From: Rubripirellula lacrimiformis | GTDB taxonomy: Bacteria > Planctomycetota > Planctomycetia > Pirellulales > Pirellulaceae | Length of the DNA: 64,000 nucleotides | Reading direction: 5' to 3' | Assembly: GCF_007741535.1 (NCBI RefSeq) | Contig: NZ_CP036525.1 | Location: 4,402,001-4,466,000 of the forward strand | Part shown: positions 45,499-55,069 of the stretch, one piece after another | How the letters are laid out: each line of letters opens with the position of its first letter | Numbering within the stretch: the stretch's first letter is position 1 | Made by a program: the position numbers and the translations under genes | The notes under the pieces: generated by a model | What the model was told of the DNA's origin: nothing | The model's database searches: none | What the model saw: the letters and a program-made list of their open reading frames with translations, nothing else

Positions 45499-46512
45499 AT
45501 GGGTTTCCGCTTCCAATCGGATCATGAAGGCGATTCACAATCGCACCAAACTCCCCCTGATCCGAGCGCGTCGGGTGTGCCCGCGTCCAGCTCAACCGCG
45601 TCCAAAGCGGCGGGGTCGCCGGTGGCGGCCGACCAGACCGTCATCGACGCAGCCTGGGACCTTTATTTCCGCGGCGAACTGGCCGCTGCGGCGGACCTGC
45701 TTGGCACCATCGTCGATCCCACCCATGGCGATCGATTGCAGTTGCTCGGATTGGTCCTGCATGATCTGGGCCAACCCTACGAGGCCGCCGACGCGATCGA
45801 ACAGGCCAGTCTGATCCGCCCGGTGCGCGACGAAGTACGGATCGCATTGGCCTCCTGCTACGCGCAGCTACGCCGAATCGACCTCGCTCGCGAACTGTAT
45901 TTACAACTGGCGCTGCCGCGAAAGTTGCCAGCCCCGCTGATGCTGCAGGTCGCTGCGGGACTGGAAGCGATCGATTCGCCCCAGCTTGCGATGCAGGTTT
46001 GTCAGTGGATCACCGAACAGGACGAAAGCGTCGCGCAAGCCTATTACGACATGGGATTCTATTCCGCTCGCTCCGGACATCCGCTGTACCTGACCGAAGC
46101 ACTGACACACCGTGCACTGCAACTAGACCCTGCCAACGTGCATTACAGAATCGGGTTGGTGTCGTTGCTGGTTCAATTGGATCGCGATAACGAAGCCTAC
46201 CAAGCCTTCGCAAAACTGGCTCCGTCCGACATCGCCAAGGTCACCTGCGTTTCATGTTTGGGACGGATCGCGGACATGCTGGACCGTCAAGGGCACCCGC
46301 CACTTTCATCCGCTTGCCGTACGCAGGCCGATCGCCTGCGAGTCCCCAAGCGAACAACGGCCAACGTCGATCCATTGAACGATCCATTGAACGCGTCACC
46401 TGCGGATGTGGCACGGGCGGATGTGGCACGGGCGGATGTGGCACGGGCGGATGTGGCACGGGCGGATGCGGCACGGGCGGACCATCCCACGGACTCGGAG
46501 CCATCCCAATGA
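45499..46512 (+). CDS. TPR-like repeat protein with C-terminal minisatellite (paralogue of 46867)
   Basis: A 337-residue protein without a signal peptide. A Ser/Pro-rich N-terminus (about 1-50) leads into helical repeats of TPR type (AWDLYFRGELAAAADLLG, LGQPYEAADAIEQASLIRPV, LTHRALQLDPANVHYRIGL). A conserved KVTCVSCLGRIADMLD with two cysteines follows. The C-terminus is a run of ADVAR pentapeptides encoded by a 15-bp repeat, GCGGATGTGGCACGG, about four to five times (46408-46480). It is clearly paralogous to the product at 46867, and its stop overlaps the next small membrane gene by 4 bases. Function unknown; a scaffold role is inferred from the repeats. Confidence 0.78.
   Translation: MGFRFQSDHEGDSQSHQTPPDPSASGVPASSSTASKAAGSPVAADQTVIDAAWDLYFRGELAAAADLLGTIVDPTHGDRLQLLGLVLHDLGQPYEAADAIEQASLIRPVRDEVRIALASCYAQLRRIDLARELYLQLALPRKLPAPLMLQVAAGLEAIDSPQLAMQVCQWITEQDESVAQAYYDMGFYSARSGHPLYLTEALTHRALQLDPANVHYRIGLVSLLVQLDRDNEAYQAFAKLAPSDIAKVTCVSCLGRIADMLDRQGHPPLSSACRTQADRLRVPKRTTANVDPLNDPLNASPADVARADVARADVARADVARADAARADHPTDSEPSQ
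46408..46480 (+). repeat. In-frame 15-bp minisatellite (ADVAR-type codons)
   Basis: GCGGATGTGGCACGG is tandemly repeated with one final GCGGATGCGGCACGG variant. Its 15-base period keeps the reading frame and adds five residues per copy to the TPR protein's C-terminus. It is preceded by a doubled GATCCATTGAAC. Confidence 0.8.
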
Positions 46513-46796
46513 ATGCTCTGGAATTGATCCTGATGCACATTGCGTTCATCACTGGTTTCGTCATCGTGATAACGACCACCGCCTTGCTGATGATCTGGCC
46601 GCGGCGACGCCGCCAAATTCCTAAGACGGTCCCGGAAATGTCGCAATCGATAGCGACGAAGCAATTCGGTTCACAACCTACGCTTCGATCCGACGTTGCC
46701 GTTGCCCCCACGAAGTTCCCGCCATTCCCTGACCTACCAGGTCGGACCGAATGGAGACCGACGTTTTGGAGATGCGGATCAGGTTCGTTCCAGTGA
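46509..46796 (+). CDS. Small single-pass membrane protein, unknown function
   Basis: ATG 46509 overlaps the TPR gene stop by 4 bases (ATGA), giving 95 residues. The N-terminus has one hydrophobic helix (about residues 4-28, LELILMHIAFITGFVIVITTTAL) followed by WPRRRRQ, which places the basic C-terminal tail in the cytoplasm by the positive-inside rule. The rest is Pro/Ser/Thr-rich and has no recognised domain. It lies between two paralogous TPR genes and could anchor them to the membrane; this is inferred from position. Confidence 0.6.
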   Translation: MNALELILMHIAFITGFVIVITTTALLMIWPRRRRQIPKTVPEMSQSIATKQFGSQPTLRSDVAVAPTKFPPFPDLPGRTEWRPTFWRCGSGSFQ

Positions 46797-46866
46797 TCGC
46801 CTGCCCGACAATTCAATTGTGCCTGTCAAAGAATTCAAAGTTTCAACTCGAACCAAATCCATTTCC

Positions 46867-47637
46867 ATGATGTCTAACGATACTTTCCTGTCCCGAACCG
46901 AATTTGCCGCTGGCCGGTATCGACACGCTGCACAGTTTGCTCAGTACGCGATCGCACAAAATCCCGACAGCGCCGCGGCGTGGCAAATGCTCGGCAAATC
47001 GTTGATGCAAGTATCCGATTACATCGGTGCAATCGACGCATTGGAACATGCCAGCTTGTTGCAACCGCTCGACAACGCCGATCGCATTTCGCTTGCGATT
47101 GCCTACGGTGCGATTGGGCGGACAAGTTTGTCACGAGACTTGTTGATGGCAGTTGCCACCAGCGATCGCATCGAAACGCTGGACCTGTTGCAAATCGCTA
47201 CTGGTTTGGAAGCGATTGATGAGCCGCGTCTGGCAATGGAAGCGTGTCGGCAAGCGGGACAGTTGTCGCCCGATAGCGCGGAGGTTCACTACCAAATGGG
47301 CCACTACGCACAGCAGTGTGGGCATCCGGTCAACGTTGGCGAGGCGCTGATACGTCACGCGATCGGCTTGGACCCCGACAACGTTCACTATCGAATCGGG
47401 CTGTCGTCCATGCTGATCCGGCTGGGACGAAAATTCGAAGCGGTCGCCGTCATCGATCGGATCATTCCGGCCAAGCTCGATCAGGTGACGTGTCTGTGTT
47501 GTCTGAAGCGAATCGCCAATCTGTTCTTCGATTGCGATGATTTGGAACGAGCCAAACAGTGCGCCGAAAGAATCGCGACCCTGACTGCCAAGTCTCCAGA
47601 ATCCAAAGTCCTGGAAATCTCGGAATCCGATTCGTGA
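46867..47637 (+). CDS. TPR-like repeat protein (paralogue of 45499)
   Basis: ATG 46867 gives 256 residues. It aligns by eye with the 45499 product through most of its length: GLEAIDEPRLAMEACRQ against GLEAIDSPQLAMQVCQW, then GHPVNVGEALIRHAIGLDPDNV against GHPLYLTEALTHRALQLDPANV, and a VTCLCCLKRIANLFFDCDD cysteine motif against VTCVSCLGRIADMLD. The N-terminal TPR is AAWQMLGKSLMQVSDYIGAIDALEHASLLQP. It lacks the minisatellite tail. The two genes are a local duplication separated by a small membrane-protein gene. Function unknown. Confidence 0.8.
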   Translation: MMSNDTFLSRTEFAAGRYRHAAQFAQYAIAQNPDSAAAWQMLGKSLMQVSDYIGAIDALEHASLLQPLDNADRISLAIAYGAIGRTSLSRDLLMAVATSDRIETLDLLQIATGLEAIDEPRLAMEACRQAGQLSPDSAEVHYQMGHYAQQCGHPVNVGEALIRHAIGLDPDNVHYRIGLSSMLIRLGRKFEAVAVIDRIIPAKLDQVTCLCCLKRIANLFFDCDDLERAKQCAERIATLTAKSPESKVLEISESDS

Positions 47638-47742
47638 TCGGAACCTGCGACCCAACGTTTGCTAGAACGCGGCGATCAATCAGTTCCGACGGGATCGAAG
47701 AACCCAAGATCTGCTGAAATCGCCGACGAGACACACCACCGT

Positions 47743-48168
47743 CTATGTCACGTGATGCAAGAACAACGTTTCCGCTTCTCGCATGTTGTTCGGCTTGACC
47801 ACGTACGCACTCACACAGGAACTGGCCAACGCGTTCATTCGATCGGTCGGATTGCTGGACGATGACCAAACCAAGACCGGGACGTGCTGGCTCGTAAATG
47901 TGCCAAAATTGATCAATCGTTCGATCTCACCAATCACATCAAACCCGCTCATCCCCGGCATATTGATATCCAGGAAGACATACACCGCGGAATATTTTTC
48001 CAGCAGATCAGCGCTGCCAGCGCCGGAGGGAGTGATGGCGTCGACGAAACGGTCACCATTCTCGAACTCGATGAAGTCAGCCTCGACGCCCGAGCGATCG
48101 AAAAGGCGGCGCATCAAAAATCGATCTGTTTCTTCGTCATCGACAACGACGATGGCTTTCGAATTCAT
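47743..48168 (-). CDS. Single-domain response regulator (REC, Rcp1-like)
   Basis: ATG 48168 gives 141 residues, a lone receiver domain. Acidic residues are in VVVDDEETDRF (D10, D11), the phosphoacceptor is D67 in VFLDINMPGMSGFDVI, a serine/threonine follows in VWSSSSN, and K125 is in YVVKPNN. The ~30-residue stretch before D67 and the long alpha2-beta3 are typical of Rcp1-like receivers, which act as phosphotransfer partners without a DNA-binding output. An upstream GTG at 48174 would add two residues. Its partner kinase is not adjacent; candidates lie at 50417-55066. Confidence 0.87.
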   Translation of the reverse strand: MNSKAIVVVDDEETDRFLMRRLFDRSGVEADFIEFENGDRFVDAITPSGAGSADLLEKYSAVYVFLDINMPGMSGFDVIGEIERLINFGTFTSQHVPVLVWSSSSNPTDRMNALASSCVSAYVVKPNNMREAETLFLHHVT

Positions 48169-48308
48169 TCGCACACCTCAAGATTGTTCTCTGGACAATG
48201 CAGGGAAACCGCTAACGCTTTGCTGATTCCCATCTTCATCGCCAGATCCAACAATGATGCCGAACGCACGCGTCCTTTCGAAGCACAGATCATTTGATTT
48301 TGCGACAT
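48165..48308 (-). CDS. Possible 47-residue leader protein before the response regulator
   Basis: ATG 48308 opens a small frame that ends TGA 48165-48167, overlapping the response-regulator ATG by 4 bases (ATGA). The sequence contains SLLDLAMKMGISKALAVSL, which could form an amphipathic helix. There is no family match and no clear ribosome site. The overlap is the main reason to list it. Confidence 0.25.
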   Translation of the reverse strand: MSQNQMICASKGRVRSASLLDLAMKMGISKALAVSLHCPENNLEVCE

Positions 48309-48625
48309 TTGGGTATTGTATCCCGGTTGGTCACTCCGGATCGAATGGCTCGTGATACACCACTGATTGTACACTGCAGCTGCCAAGGTCGCGCCGGCTA
48401 TCAGCTCGCGAATGCGTTAAGCGTAGAACAAGGGACTGTTTTCGTCGCTACAGACCTCACATACCCATTCCAGGGAGCGAAAAAACCCCAACAGTTCTAG
48501 CGCAATGTAGGGCCTGTGCCGGCTTTTCCGAATTTGCATGCACGTCGGGATCATTGGCATATCAGCAACCGGCTAGAAAATTGATCACGTTTTCGCCACG
48601 GCCGACGTGATCCAGGCACGCTGCC
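48309..48625. other. Intergenic region between response regulator and selO, no gene seen
   Basis: About 315 bases follow the selO stop and precede the possible small leader ORF. No repeat, tRNA or long reading frame was recognised. The promoter of the response-regulator unit probably lies here. Confidence 0.35.
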
Positions 48626-50203
48626 CTAGGAACTGCACGACAACATCGAACAGCCGACCTTGTGACGCGCCCAATCAGGGCGTTTTGCGAACCAACGCTG
48701 CTGGCTGGGCTGTTCGTCGTAGGGAAGAAGCAGCAACGAATGGAGATCGCCGATCAAAGAGAAATCTCCCGATTCGGCCGCCTCAATCGCCAACTGAGCC
48801 ATGTAGTTGCGGAGCACATACTTGGGGTTCACACGGTTCATGCGATCCCGTCGTTCTTCGTCGGACAGGCGACTTTGACGAATTCGATTCAGGTAGCTGC
48901 GAAACCAACGGTGCCACTGGTTTCGAATTCCATCTTTGACTTCTTCGGGAGCATAGAAGGCGTCGCGAATCACTTCCAAACCACCTTCCACATCCTGTTC
49001 CACGTCCAACGACTTGGGCACATTCGCCAACGACCGGAAGAAGATCGTCATGTCGGTCTCCGTCAACTGCAGAACGTCATCAAGCTGAGAAACCAGTTCT
49101 TCGTCTCCATCGACGACGTCGTCTAAGCCGATCTTCGAAGCTTGCATGGATGTCAGCTTCTCATTGAACTGTTCATAGAATTGCTCGACGGAAGCCTGCA
49201 ACGGATCGGCCTCGCCGACCAGTGGGAACAATGCATTCGCCAACTGCACCAGATTCCAAAGCGCAATCTGCGGTTGATCTCCGAACCGGTATCGCCGATG
49301 TGACCGGTCGGTGGTGTTGGGGGTCCAATCGGGCTGGAAACCTTCCAACCATCCATAGGGGCCATAGTCGATCGTTTCGCCATGGATCGACATGTTGTCT
49401 GTATTCATCACACCGTGAACAAACCCCACCCGCTGCCAATGAAGGATCATGTCGGCGGTTCGCTGACACACGATCGCAAACAGTTCGCTGTACCGCATCG
49501 GCGACGTCGTTGCGATCTCAGGAAAATAGTGCTCGATCGTATAGTCAGCGAGCGCTTGCAGAGTCGCAACATCGCCCTGCGCGGCCAGAATTTGGAAGTT
49601 GCCAAAACGCAGGAAACTCGGCGCCACCCGGCACACGACAGCGCCCGGTTCCGGTCTCGCGTTTCCGTCGTACATCATGTCACGAACGACGCTATCCCCG
49701 GTGGTCAGCAAGCACAGTGAACGAGTTGTCGGCACTCCTAGATGGTGCATCGCTTCGCTACACAGGTGTTCACGAACGGATGAACGAAGCACCGCCAAAC
49801 CATCCGCGGTTCGTGAGTAGGGAGTTTCGCCGGCACCTTTCAGCTGCAACGTGAAGTGCTGACCGTTTTCCAGCACTTCCGCTAGGTTGATCGCACGACC
49901 ATCCCCAAGTTGCCCTGCCCATTGTCCGAACTGATGCCCGCCGTAACACATCGCATAAGGCCGAGTCCCGGGCAACAGCTCAGCACCGCTGAAGACACGG
50001 CGGAACGAATCGCTTTGAACATCGTCCTGCGACAATCCGATCATGGACGCGACATCCGTCGCCACATGCAGCACCTTCGGATCGCTGGGCACACGAGGTG
50101 TGACGAATGAAAATGCAGCCCCGCTGACTTGTCGCCGCGATGGTGTCTCGATCGGATCCGCTGGCAACTGTCGATTGAAACGGTCGTCGACATTCAAATG
50201 CAT
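48626..50203 (-). CDS. selO: Protein adenylyltransferase SelO (YdiU family)
   Basis: ATG 50203 gives 525 residues; the upstream frame to 50275 is not family-like. SelO transfers AMP to Ser, Thr or Tyr of target proteins and is a pseudokinase-fold enzyme. Landmarks are YGGHQFGQWAGQLGDGRA near residue 87, then LQLKGAGETPYSRTADGLAVLRSSVRE, GVPTTRSLCLLTTGD, and GFVHGVMNTDNMSIHGETIDYGPYG with the metal-binding Asn/Asp. The terminal CSMLSCSS motif matches the conserved C-terminus that in some homologues holds selenocysteine; here all are cysteine. It is probably redox-responsive, and acts in the cytoplasm. It is monocistronic in this window. Confidence 0.94.
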   Translation of the reverse strand: MHLNVDDRFNRQLPADPIETPSRRQVSGAAFSFVTPRVPSDPKVLHVATDVASMIGLSQDDVQSDSFRRVFSGAELLPGTRPYAMCYGGHQFGQWAGQLGDGRAINLAEVLENGQHFTLQLKGAGETPYSRTADGLAVLRSSVREHLCSEAMHHLGVPTTRSLCLLTTGDSVVRDMMYDGNARPEPGAVVCRVAPSFLRFGNFQILAAQGDVATLQALADYTIEHYFPEIATTSPMRYSELFAIVCQRTADMILHWQRVGFVHGVMNTDNMSIHGETIDYGPYGWLEGFQPDWTPNTTDRSHRRYRFGDQPQIALWNLVQLANALFPLVGEADPLQASVEQFYEQFNEKLTSMQASKIGLDDVVDGDEELVSQLDDVLQLTETDMTIFFRSLANVPKSLDVEQDVEGGLEVIRDAFYAPEEVKDGIRNQWHRWFRSYLNRIRQSRLSDEERRDRMNRVNPKYVLRNYMAQLAIEAAESGDFSLIGDLHSLLLLPYDEQPSQQRWFAKRPDWARHKVGCSMLSCSS

Positions 50204-50416
50204 GGCTACAGCGCTGGATGCAGGAAAAGAGATTGAAAGGGAAAGCCGTTGCCCCAGGACAAGCCGGCGTTGCAATCAACGGCAACGGACCCGGTTTCGA
50301 ACGCGGCTTCCGACTTCGAGGCGTCTGAAGTGTACCCGCACGCACAAGATTGCGAAGCACACCGTCGCCCGGTCCCGTCACTCCAGCAACAGCGATCCGC
50401 AGGGGAGCGAAACCGC

Positions 50417-51604
50417 CTAAGACCAAAGTCGTCGTGCCAGACGGCGATGTTCCGATGGTGGCTGGTCGTTCGTTGCCAATGGAACGCCAAGTGTCACGCC
50501 CGTACACGCCGCCACTGAATCCGCGGCTTCGTCCGAGGCACGGTGCGGCGCCGGGATGGTTTCCAATTGGATATCATTGGCACTTGCGATTGCCAATGCC
50601 GATTCCCACAGCCCAGATGAAAGGGGCCCTTGGGGATGCTCGGACAGCAAAGCATTCGGAAGATGGAAACCTTGACTGGCGCTAATCCGAATGATCGCCC
50701 GATCGCTTGATTGCTCCATCGACACCCGAAGACGGGCTTCCGTGTTCGAGTCCGTCCGATTCCGGTCCATCAACCAAACCACACTTGCGATCAATCCTCG
50801 CAACTGGGCGACGTCTGCACGAACAATGACCTGCGGATCGATCGATTCCAGTGTGATCGTCGCCATCTTCGCTGCTGCGACTTCGCCAACGACCTGATAC
50901 AGCGTCGAAACCAAATCAATGTCGCGAAAGTCGGTGCTCCACTCGTGAACCGTGTTCTTCATCAGTCGCAGGGATGCGTTCAGTTTCTCGACCCCGGAAT
51001 CCAGCATGCTGAGACATGTCTGTGTCGTTTCAGGCGTCAACGTCCCAGCATCGCGTCGGAGTTCAAAGATAGAAAAAGCGTTCTGCACCACGTGAATCGG
51101 TTGACTGATGTCGTGCGAAAAACTTGCGACAAACTGAGCCATCGCCGCCGAGACGCTGACTTGCAATACGTCCAGTGATCCAGCCGCATCCGCTGCCACT
51201 GCGACACGTTTCCCTGCAGCAATCGGATCCGTTTGACCAGATCGGAGCGGATCATCCTTGCTGGGGGAATCATCGAAGCCGCGACCGGCGGATTGCGATA
51301 GAGTGATGATTCCGTAGATGGAAGTCCCCTGACACATCACTTCAACGGATCCCCCTGCCCCGTCGATTCGGCCTTGCTGATCCTCCTTGAAATCGATGCC
51401 CAACGAAACGAGCAGATCATCGACGATCCATTCGTCCATCGGACGGCTTTCCAAATTCAGTTGTGCCCTGGCAACTTGATTGACAGCCAAAACGGATGGG
51501 TTGGGACTGATGCGCACGACGACGCAACCTTCATTCGCAACGTCGAAACGTTGAGACCAGAAAAGACGAAGAACTTCGTCACTGGGGGACTCGGAAAAAT
51601 CCAT
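50417..51604 (-). CDS. Histidine-kinase-like protein with degenerate ATPase domain
   Basis: ATG 51604 gives 395 residues with no membrane segment. Residues about 15-95 look like a PAS-type sensory fold (VANEGCVVVRISPNPSVLAVNQ). A dimerization helix carries FVASFSHDISQPIHVVQNAFSIF, with a candidate phosphoacceptor histidine. The C-terminal half (about 240-385) should be a HATPase domain but shows only weak N/G-box patterns (LIASVVWLMDRNRTDSNTEA; SSGLWESALAIASAND), so ATP binding may be lost. It follows the receiver-kinase gene by about 250 bases in the same direction and could be a histidine phosphotransfer or kinase-regulating partner of the 51856-57896 cluster. Confidence 0.7.
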   Translation of the reverse strand: MDFSESPSDEVLRLFWSQRFDVANEGCVVVRISPNPSVLAVNQVARAQLNLESRPMDEWIVDDLLVSLGIDFKEDQQGRIDGAGGSVEVMCQGTSIYGIITLSQSAGRGFDDSPSKDDPLRSGQTDPIAAGKRVAVAADAAGSLDVLQVSVSAAMAQFVASFSHDISQPIHVVQNAFSIFELRRDAGTLTPETTQTCLSMLDSGVEKLNASLRLMKNTVHEWSTDFRDIDLVSTLYQVVGEVAAAKMATITLESIDPQVIVRADVAQLRGLIASVVWLMDRNRTDSNTEARLRVSMEQSSDRAIIRISASQGFHLPNALLSEHPQGPLSSGLWESALAIASANDIQLETIPAPHRASDEAADSVAACTGVTLGVPLATNDQPPSEHRRLARRLWS

Positions 51605-51855
51605 ACTTCGCAAACGCTCCCGCTGTTAGCAGATAAGAATTCATTACAGCGTGCCCCGTCTGTGACGTTGCAATTGTCGATCGACAGAAGAGAAAAGGTT
51701 GGTCAACCAAAGCAATTGCGGACGGGATTCTAGCAACTTGCGAGAAAATGGTTAGAGGACCGACGCAGCGGAATGACATTTTTGCGACGTTCCGCAGCGT
51801 TCCGCCGGAAAATTCGACGAAACGGAACCGTTGGACGTGGCTGTCGAGCGATCCA

Positions 51856-53328
51856 TTAGGAAGCCGATTCGAGCGACGGAAGCGTTCGATTCGGCGTGAT
51901 GCCAGCGCCGCTTGCGCTCGGAATCAACAGCGGCAGACGCACTTTGACCGATGTCCCCTCGCCGGATGTGGAAGTGATCTCGATTGTTCCGCCGTGACGT
52001 TGGACCAACGATTGTGCCATCGCCAGCCCCAATCCGGTTCCTTTCCCACGCTGTTTCATCGTAAAGAATGGATCCAAGACGCGGTGCAGGTTATCGTCGC
52101 TGATCCCACATCCGCTGTCGGTGACTTCGATCAGCAGGCTGTGATCCGCGTCGATCCGACCGCTATCCACGCGACTGATTCCTCGCACCGGAAGCTGCGT
52201 CTGGACATCGCGTTTTGGTTCTTTGGTGACGGCCACGTGGATGCGTCCACCATCGGGCATCGCATCACGTGAATTCGTACAGAAGTTCATCATCAACTGA
52301 TCCAGCAACGTCGATTCACATTCAACCCAAAGATCCTCGGTCGGCATGGTAAAAGTCGTCTGGTACTGACTGCCGAACACCGGCGATAGCATCTCGATGA
52401 TATTCCGCATCGCATGCTGAACGTGAACATCGCTGGCCTGCAGAACCTCGGTGCGTCCGAACTCTAGAATCCGACGAGTGATCTCACTTGCCTTCTGAGT
52501 CGCATCCAAAGTGATGTCCAACATATGGCATTCGTCCGATTGATTTGCCATCGCCGGCGAATCACGAACGATCTCGACATGGCTTTGAATCACCGCCAGC
52601 GAATGCTGGAACTCATGTGCGATACCGCCTGCCAGTCTGCCCAGCGATTCCATCTTTTGCTGGTGCATCACCTGACGTTCAGACTCCATCGCTTCCCGTT
52701 GAGCCTTTTCGCGCGCCAGGTTAGCGCGTTCCAATTCCTCGGTACGCAATCGAACCATCTGTTCCAAATCGCACATTCGCAGTGCCGCTTGTTTTCCCAG
52801 TCGCACCTTTTCGGTCAATGCAGAGACCAACTGCGAAACCTCGACGTTGTCAAACGGCTTCTTCAGAATCAGCACACGATCACTGCGACCAAGCTGCTTT
52901 AAAATTTCGCCCCAAGACCGATCTGAATACGCCGTGCAAATCACCGCATGAATGTTCGAGTCTACCTTCAAGATCTCGGAAATCGTTTTCAGTCCGTCCC
53001 AGCCCGGCGGCATCCGCATATCCACAAAGGCAACCGAATACGGTTTTGATTCCGCGATCGCCTGACGGACCATTTCATAGCCTTGTTGTCCTTGAAACGC
53101 GGAATCCAGGTCAACCGATAGCGGCCCTTTGACCGGATCGGTGCCCAATCGCGGACAACTGGGATTATCGTCCACAGCAGTCAGGTCACCGAACAGATCC
53201 GATTCCATTTCCAGAAGCCCAGAATCAAAATCGTCGTAGTCAAGGATCCGACGAAAATCTTCGTGAATCGCTTCTGTATCGTCGATGACCAGAATGCGAT
53301 CGCGTTGGCGGTTAAGACGATGCGGCAT
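51856..53328 (-). CDS. Response regulator-histidine kinase hybrid
   Basis: A 490-residue cytoplasmic protein. The N-terminal receiver (about 10-165) has [14 protein letters not shown], the phosphoacceptor D103 in [15 protein letters not shown], and a lysine in ILKKPFD. A long insert (about 40-85) lies between the first helix and strand 2. A coiled-coil linker (about 185-225) precedes HisKA with H238 in [16 protein letters not shown]. The HATPase domain shows the N box [16 protein letters not shown], the G1 box [10 protein letters not shown] and [15 protein letters not shown]. All kinase boxes are intact. Its start overlaps the end of the CHASE8 kinase gene by 17 bases, so it is likely phosphorylated by that kinase. 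Confidence 0.9.
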   Translation of the reverse strand: MPHRLNRQRDRILVIDDTEAIHEDFRRILDYDDFDSGLLEMESDLFGDLTAVDDNPSCPRLGTDPVKGPLSVDLDSAFQGQQGYEMVRQAIAESKPYSVAFVDMRMPPGWDGLKTISEILKVDSNIHAVICTAYSDRSWGEILKQLGRSDRVLILKKPFDNVEVSQLVSALTEKVRLGKQAALRMCDLEQMVRLRTEELERANLAREKAQREAMESERQVMHQQKMESLGRLAGGIAHEFQHSLAVIQSHVEIVRDSPAMANQSDECHMLDITLDATQKASEITRRILEFGRTEVLQASDVHVQHAMRNIIEMLSPVFGSQYQTTFTMPTEDLWVECESTLLDQLMMNFCTNSRDAMPDGGRIHVAVTKEPKRDVQTQLPVRGISRVDSGRIDADHSLLIEVTDSGCGISDDNLHRVLDPFFTMKQRGKGTGLGLAMAQSLVQRHGGTIEITSTSGEGTSVKVRLPLLIPSASGAGITPNRTLPSLESAS

Positions 53329-55066
53329 CTGCCCATTCCTCGATATTTTGGTAGGGAAGTTCTAGGCAAAACGTTGCCCCCAAGCCTTCGCCTTCACTTT
53401 CCACGTTCAACGTTCCACCCAACTCGTATGCGGCAAGCGCGCTGGCATGCAGCCCGAACCCGTGCCCATCGACCTTGGTCGTGAATCCATACGAGAATAC
53501 CTGTGACAAATTTTCCGGGGATATTCCATGGCCCGTGTCCTGCACTGTTGCCCGCACCGATACGCCGTCGATATCCCGGACCTTCAAACGCAGAACTCGC
53601 TTGTCCTTTGCTGTCCCGATCATGGCCTGCTTTGCGTTGGCAACCAAGTTCACCAACACCTGCAGAATCCGGTGTTTGTCTGACAATAATTTCGGGTGTT
53701 CTTCGAACTCGGCTTCAACGCGAATATTGTGTCTGCTTAAACCCGCATCGTGCAACTGAAGTGCTTCTTCGAAAAGACTTGACATTGATTGCTCTAGCAC
53801 CAAACCGGCGGACTTCGCCATCGACTGTTGCGATGCGACCACTTTTTTGATGTGGTCGATGTTGGACACGAGCCGATTCAGTTCGCGGTCAACATCGATC
53901 GCTTGGCGTGTGCATCCGCCAACAACGGAATCCAGGTACACGGCCAGCTTCCCAGGCCTCACTTCGCCAACACCGGAGTCGTCCATGTCCGTTTGGATCA
54001 AACGCAGTAGTTCGATCGATCGATTCAGTTTTTCAACAGGTGGCTTGGCTAGACGATCAGAAAGCAGACCAGCCGACACATTGACGCTGTTCAGAATATT
54101 CCCCACGTTGTGCAAGACGCCGGTGGCGACGTCTGCCATTCCGGCTCGTCGCGCAGTGTCGACCAATTGATGATGAAGCTCTTCGATTTCTCGTTGCGCC
54201 CGAGCCCGCTCTGCGATTTCGCTGGTCAATTGCACGTTGGCTTGTGTCAACTGCGCCGTCCGCTGTTCGACTCGATCTTCGAGATGATCCCGAGCCACAT
54301 GCAGATCATCTCGACTGGTTTCGATCTGTTGCAGCATATTGTTGAACGACGAATACAACAGTCCGATTTCATCATCGTTCACCCCCACCACTCGCACAGA
54401 ATAATCTTCCCGTTTGGAAATGTCGTTTGCCGCCATCGCTAGCCGCACGATTGGTTTCGCGATCGCCTGTTCCAAACGACGCGCGATGACCGTGGTCACT
54501 AGCGTTGCGGCTAGCATCGCGAACAAAGCGACTTTCAGGTTTTGATTGGTCCGATGCCCAAGTGCTGCGGTGCTAGCCTGCAGATAGACAAATCCCATGG
54601 ATTCGGAATCCTCTACAATCGCAGCGACCTGTGTGACCGTTGTGCGATGGAAGGAAAGTCCCGGCTTGTTCGGTCTGGGCAACGTTTCGACCCAATCGGG
54701 AAGCCTTGGCGGGTCGCCCGGAATCTGAATGGCCAGCGGATCAGCTTGACTTCGTTGATTCCGGTCAAACGCGGCAAACGGCTTTCCCTGTGTATCAAAG
54801 ATGCAAGCCAGTTGGACCGATGGATCACTGCGAAGCGCCCTCAGTACCTCCGTCGCAGCCTCGCGATCCCCAAACATCACAGCCGCAGTGGAATTCTCTG
54901 CGACGACCTCGCTAAGAACTTCTAGCTGGTCCGCCATCGCTTCGCGGGCAGCGCGTCGATCGTTGATCAGAAACGCTGCAACCGTGATCCCGAGCGCACT
55001 GATCGTCGTCAGCGTCAGCAACAGCTGCAACTTGGCGCGGATACGAAGATTCCCAAACCAATTCAC
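53312..55066 (-). CDS. Sensor histidine kinase with CHASE8-type periplasmic domain and HAMP
   Basis: GTG 55066 gives 584 residues. The N-terminal helix (about 12-34) leads into a periplasmic segment (about 35-165) with AVVAENSTAAVMFGDREAATEVLRAL and DTQGKPFAAFDR, the CHASE8 pattern of YfiN diguanylate cyclases. A second helix (about 172-196) and HAMP follow (AKPIVRLAMAANDISKREDYS). A coiled-coil with RVEQRTAQLTQAN-type sequence precedes a HisKA-like helix with GVLHNVGNILNSV (histidine phosphoacceptor). The HATPase domain has LVNLVANAKQAM, DTGHGISPENL and GFTTKVDGHGFGLH. Its gene lies directly after the YfiR gene, so YfiR probably controls kinase activity from the periplasm. Confidence 0.88.
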   Translation of the reverse strand: MNWFGNLRIRAKLQLLLTLTTISALGITVAAFLINDRRAAREAMADQLEVLSEVVAENSTAAVMFGDREAATEVLRALRSDPSVQLACIFDTQGKPFAAFDRNQRSQADPLAIQIPGDPPRLPDWVETLPRPNKPGLSFHRTTVTQVAAIVEDSESMGFVYLQASTAALGHRTNQNLKVALFAMLAATLVTTVIARRLEQAIAKPIVRLAMAANDISKREDYSVRVVGVNDDEIGLLYSSFNNMLQQIETSRDDLHVARDHLEDRVEQRTAQLTQANVQLTSEIAERARAQREIEELHHQLVDTARRAGMADVATGVLHNVGNILNSVNVSAGLLSDRLAKPPVEKLNRSIELLRLIQTDMDDSGVGEVRPGKLAVYLDSVVGGCTRQAIDVDRELNRLVSNIDHIKKVVASQQSMAKSAGLVLEQSMSSLFEEALQLHDAGLSRHNIRVEAEFEEHPKLLSDKHRILQVLVNLVANAKQAMIGTAKDKRVLRLKVRDIDGVSVRATVQDTGHGISPENLSQVFSYGFTTKVDGHGFGLHASALAAYELGGTLNVESEGEGLGATFCLELPYQNIEEWADAASS

Positions 55067-55069
55067 CAA

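Noticed and set aside
44924-45814. 296-residue plus-strand ORF overlapping the HD and TPR genes
   Set aside because: It is basic, Arg/Pro-rich and antisense or out of frame to two better-supported genes.
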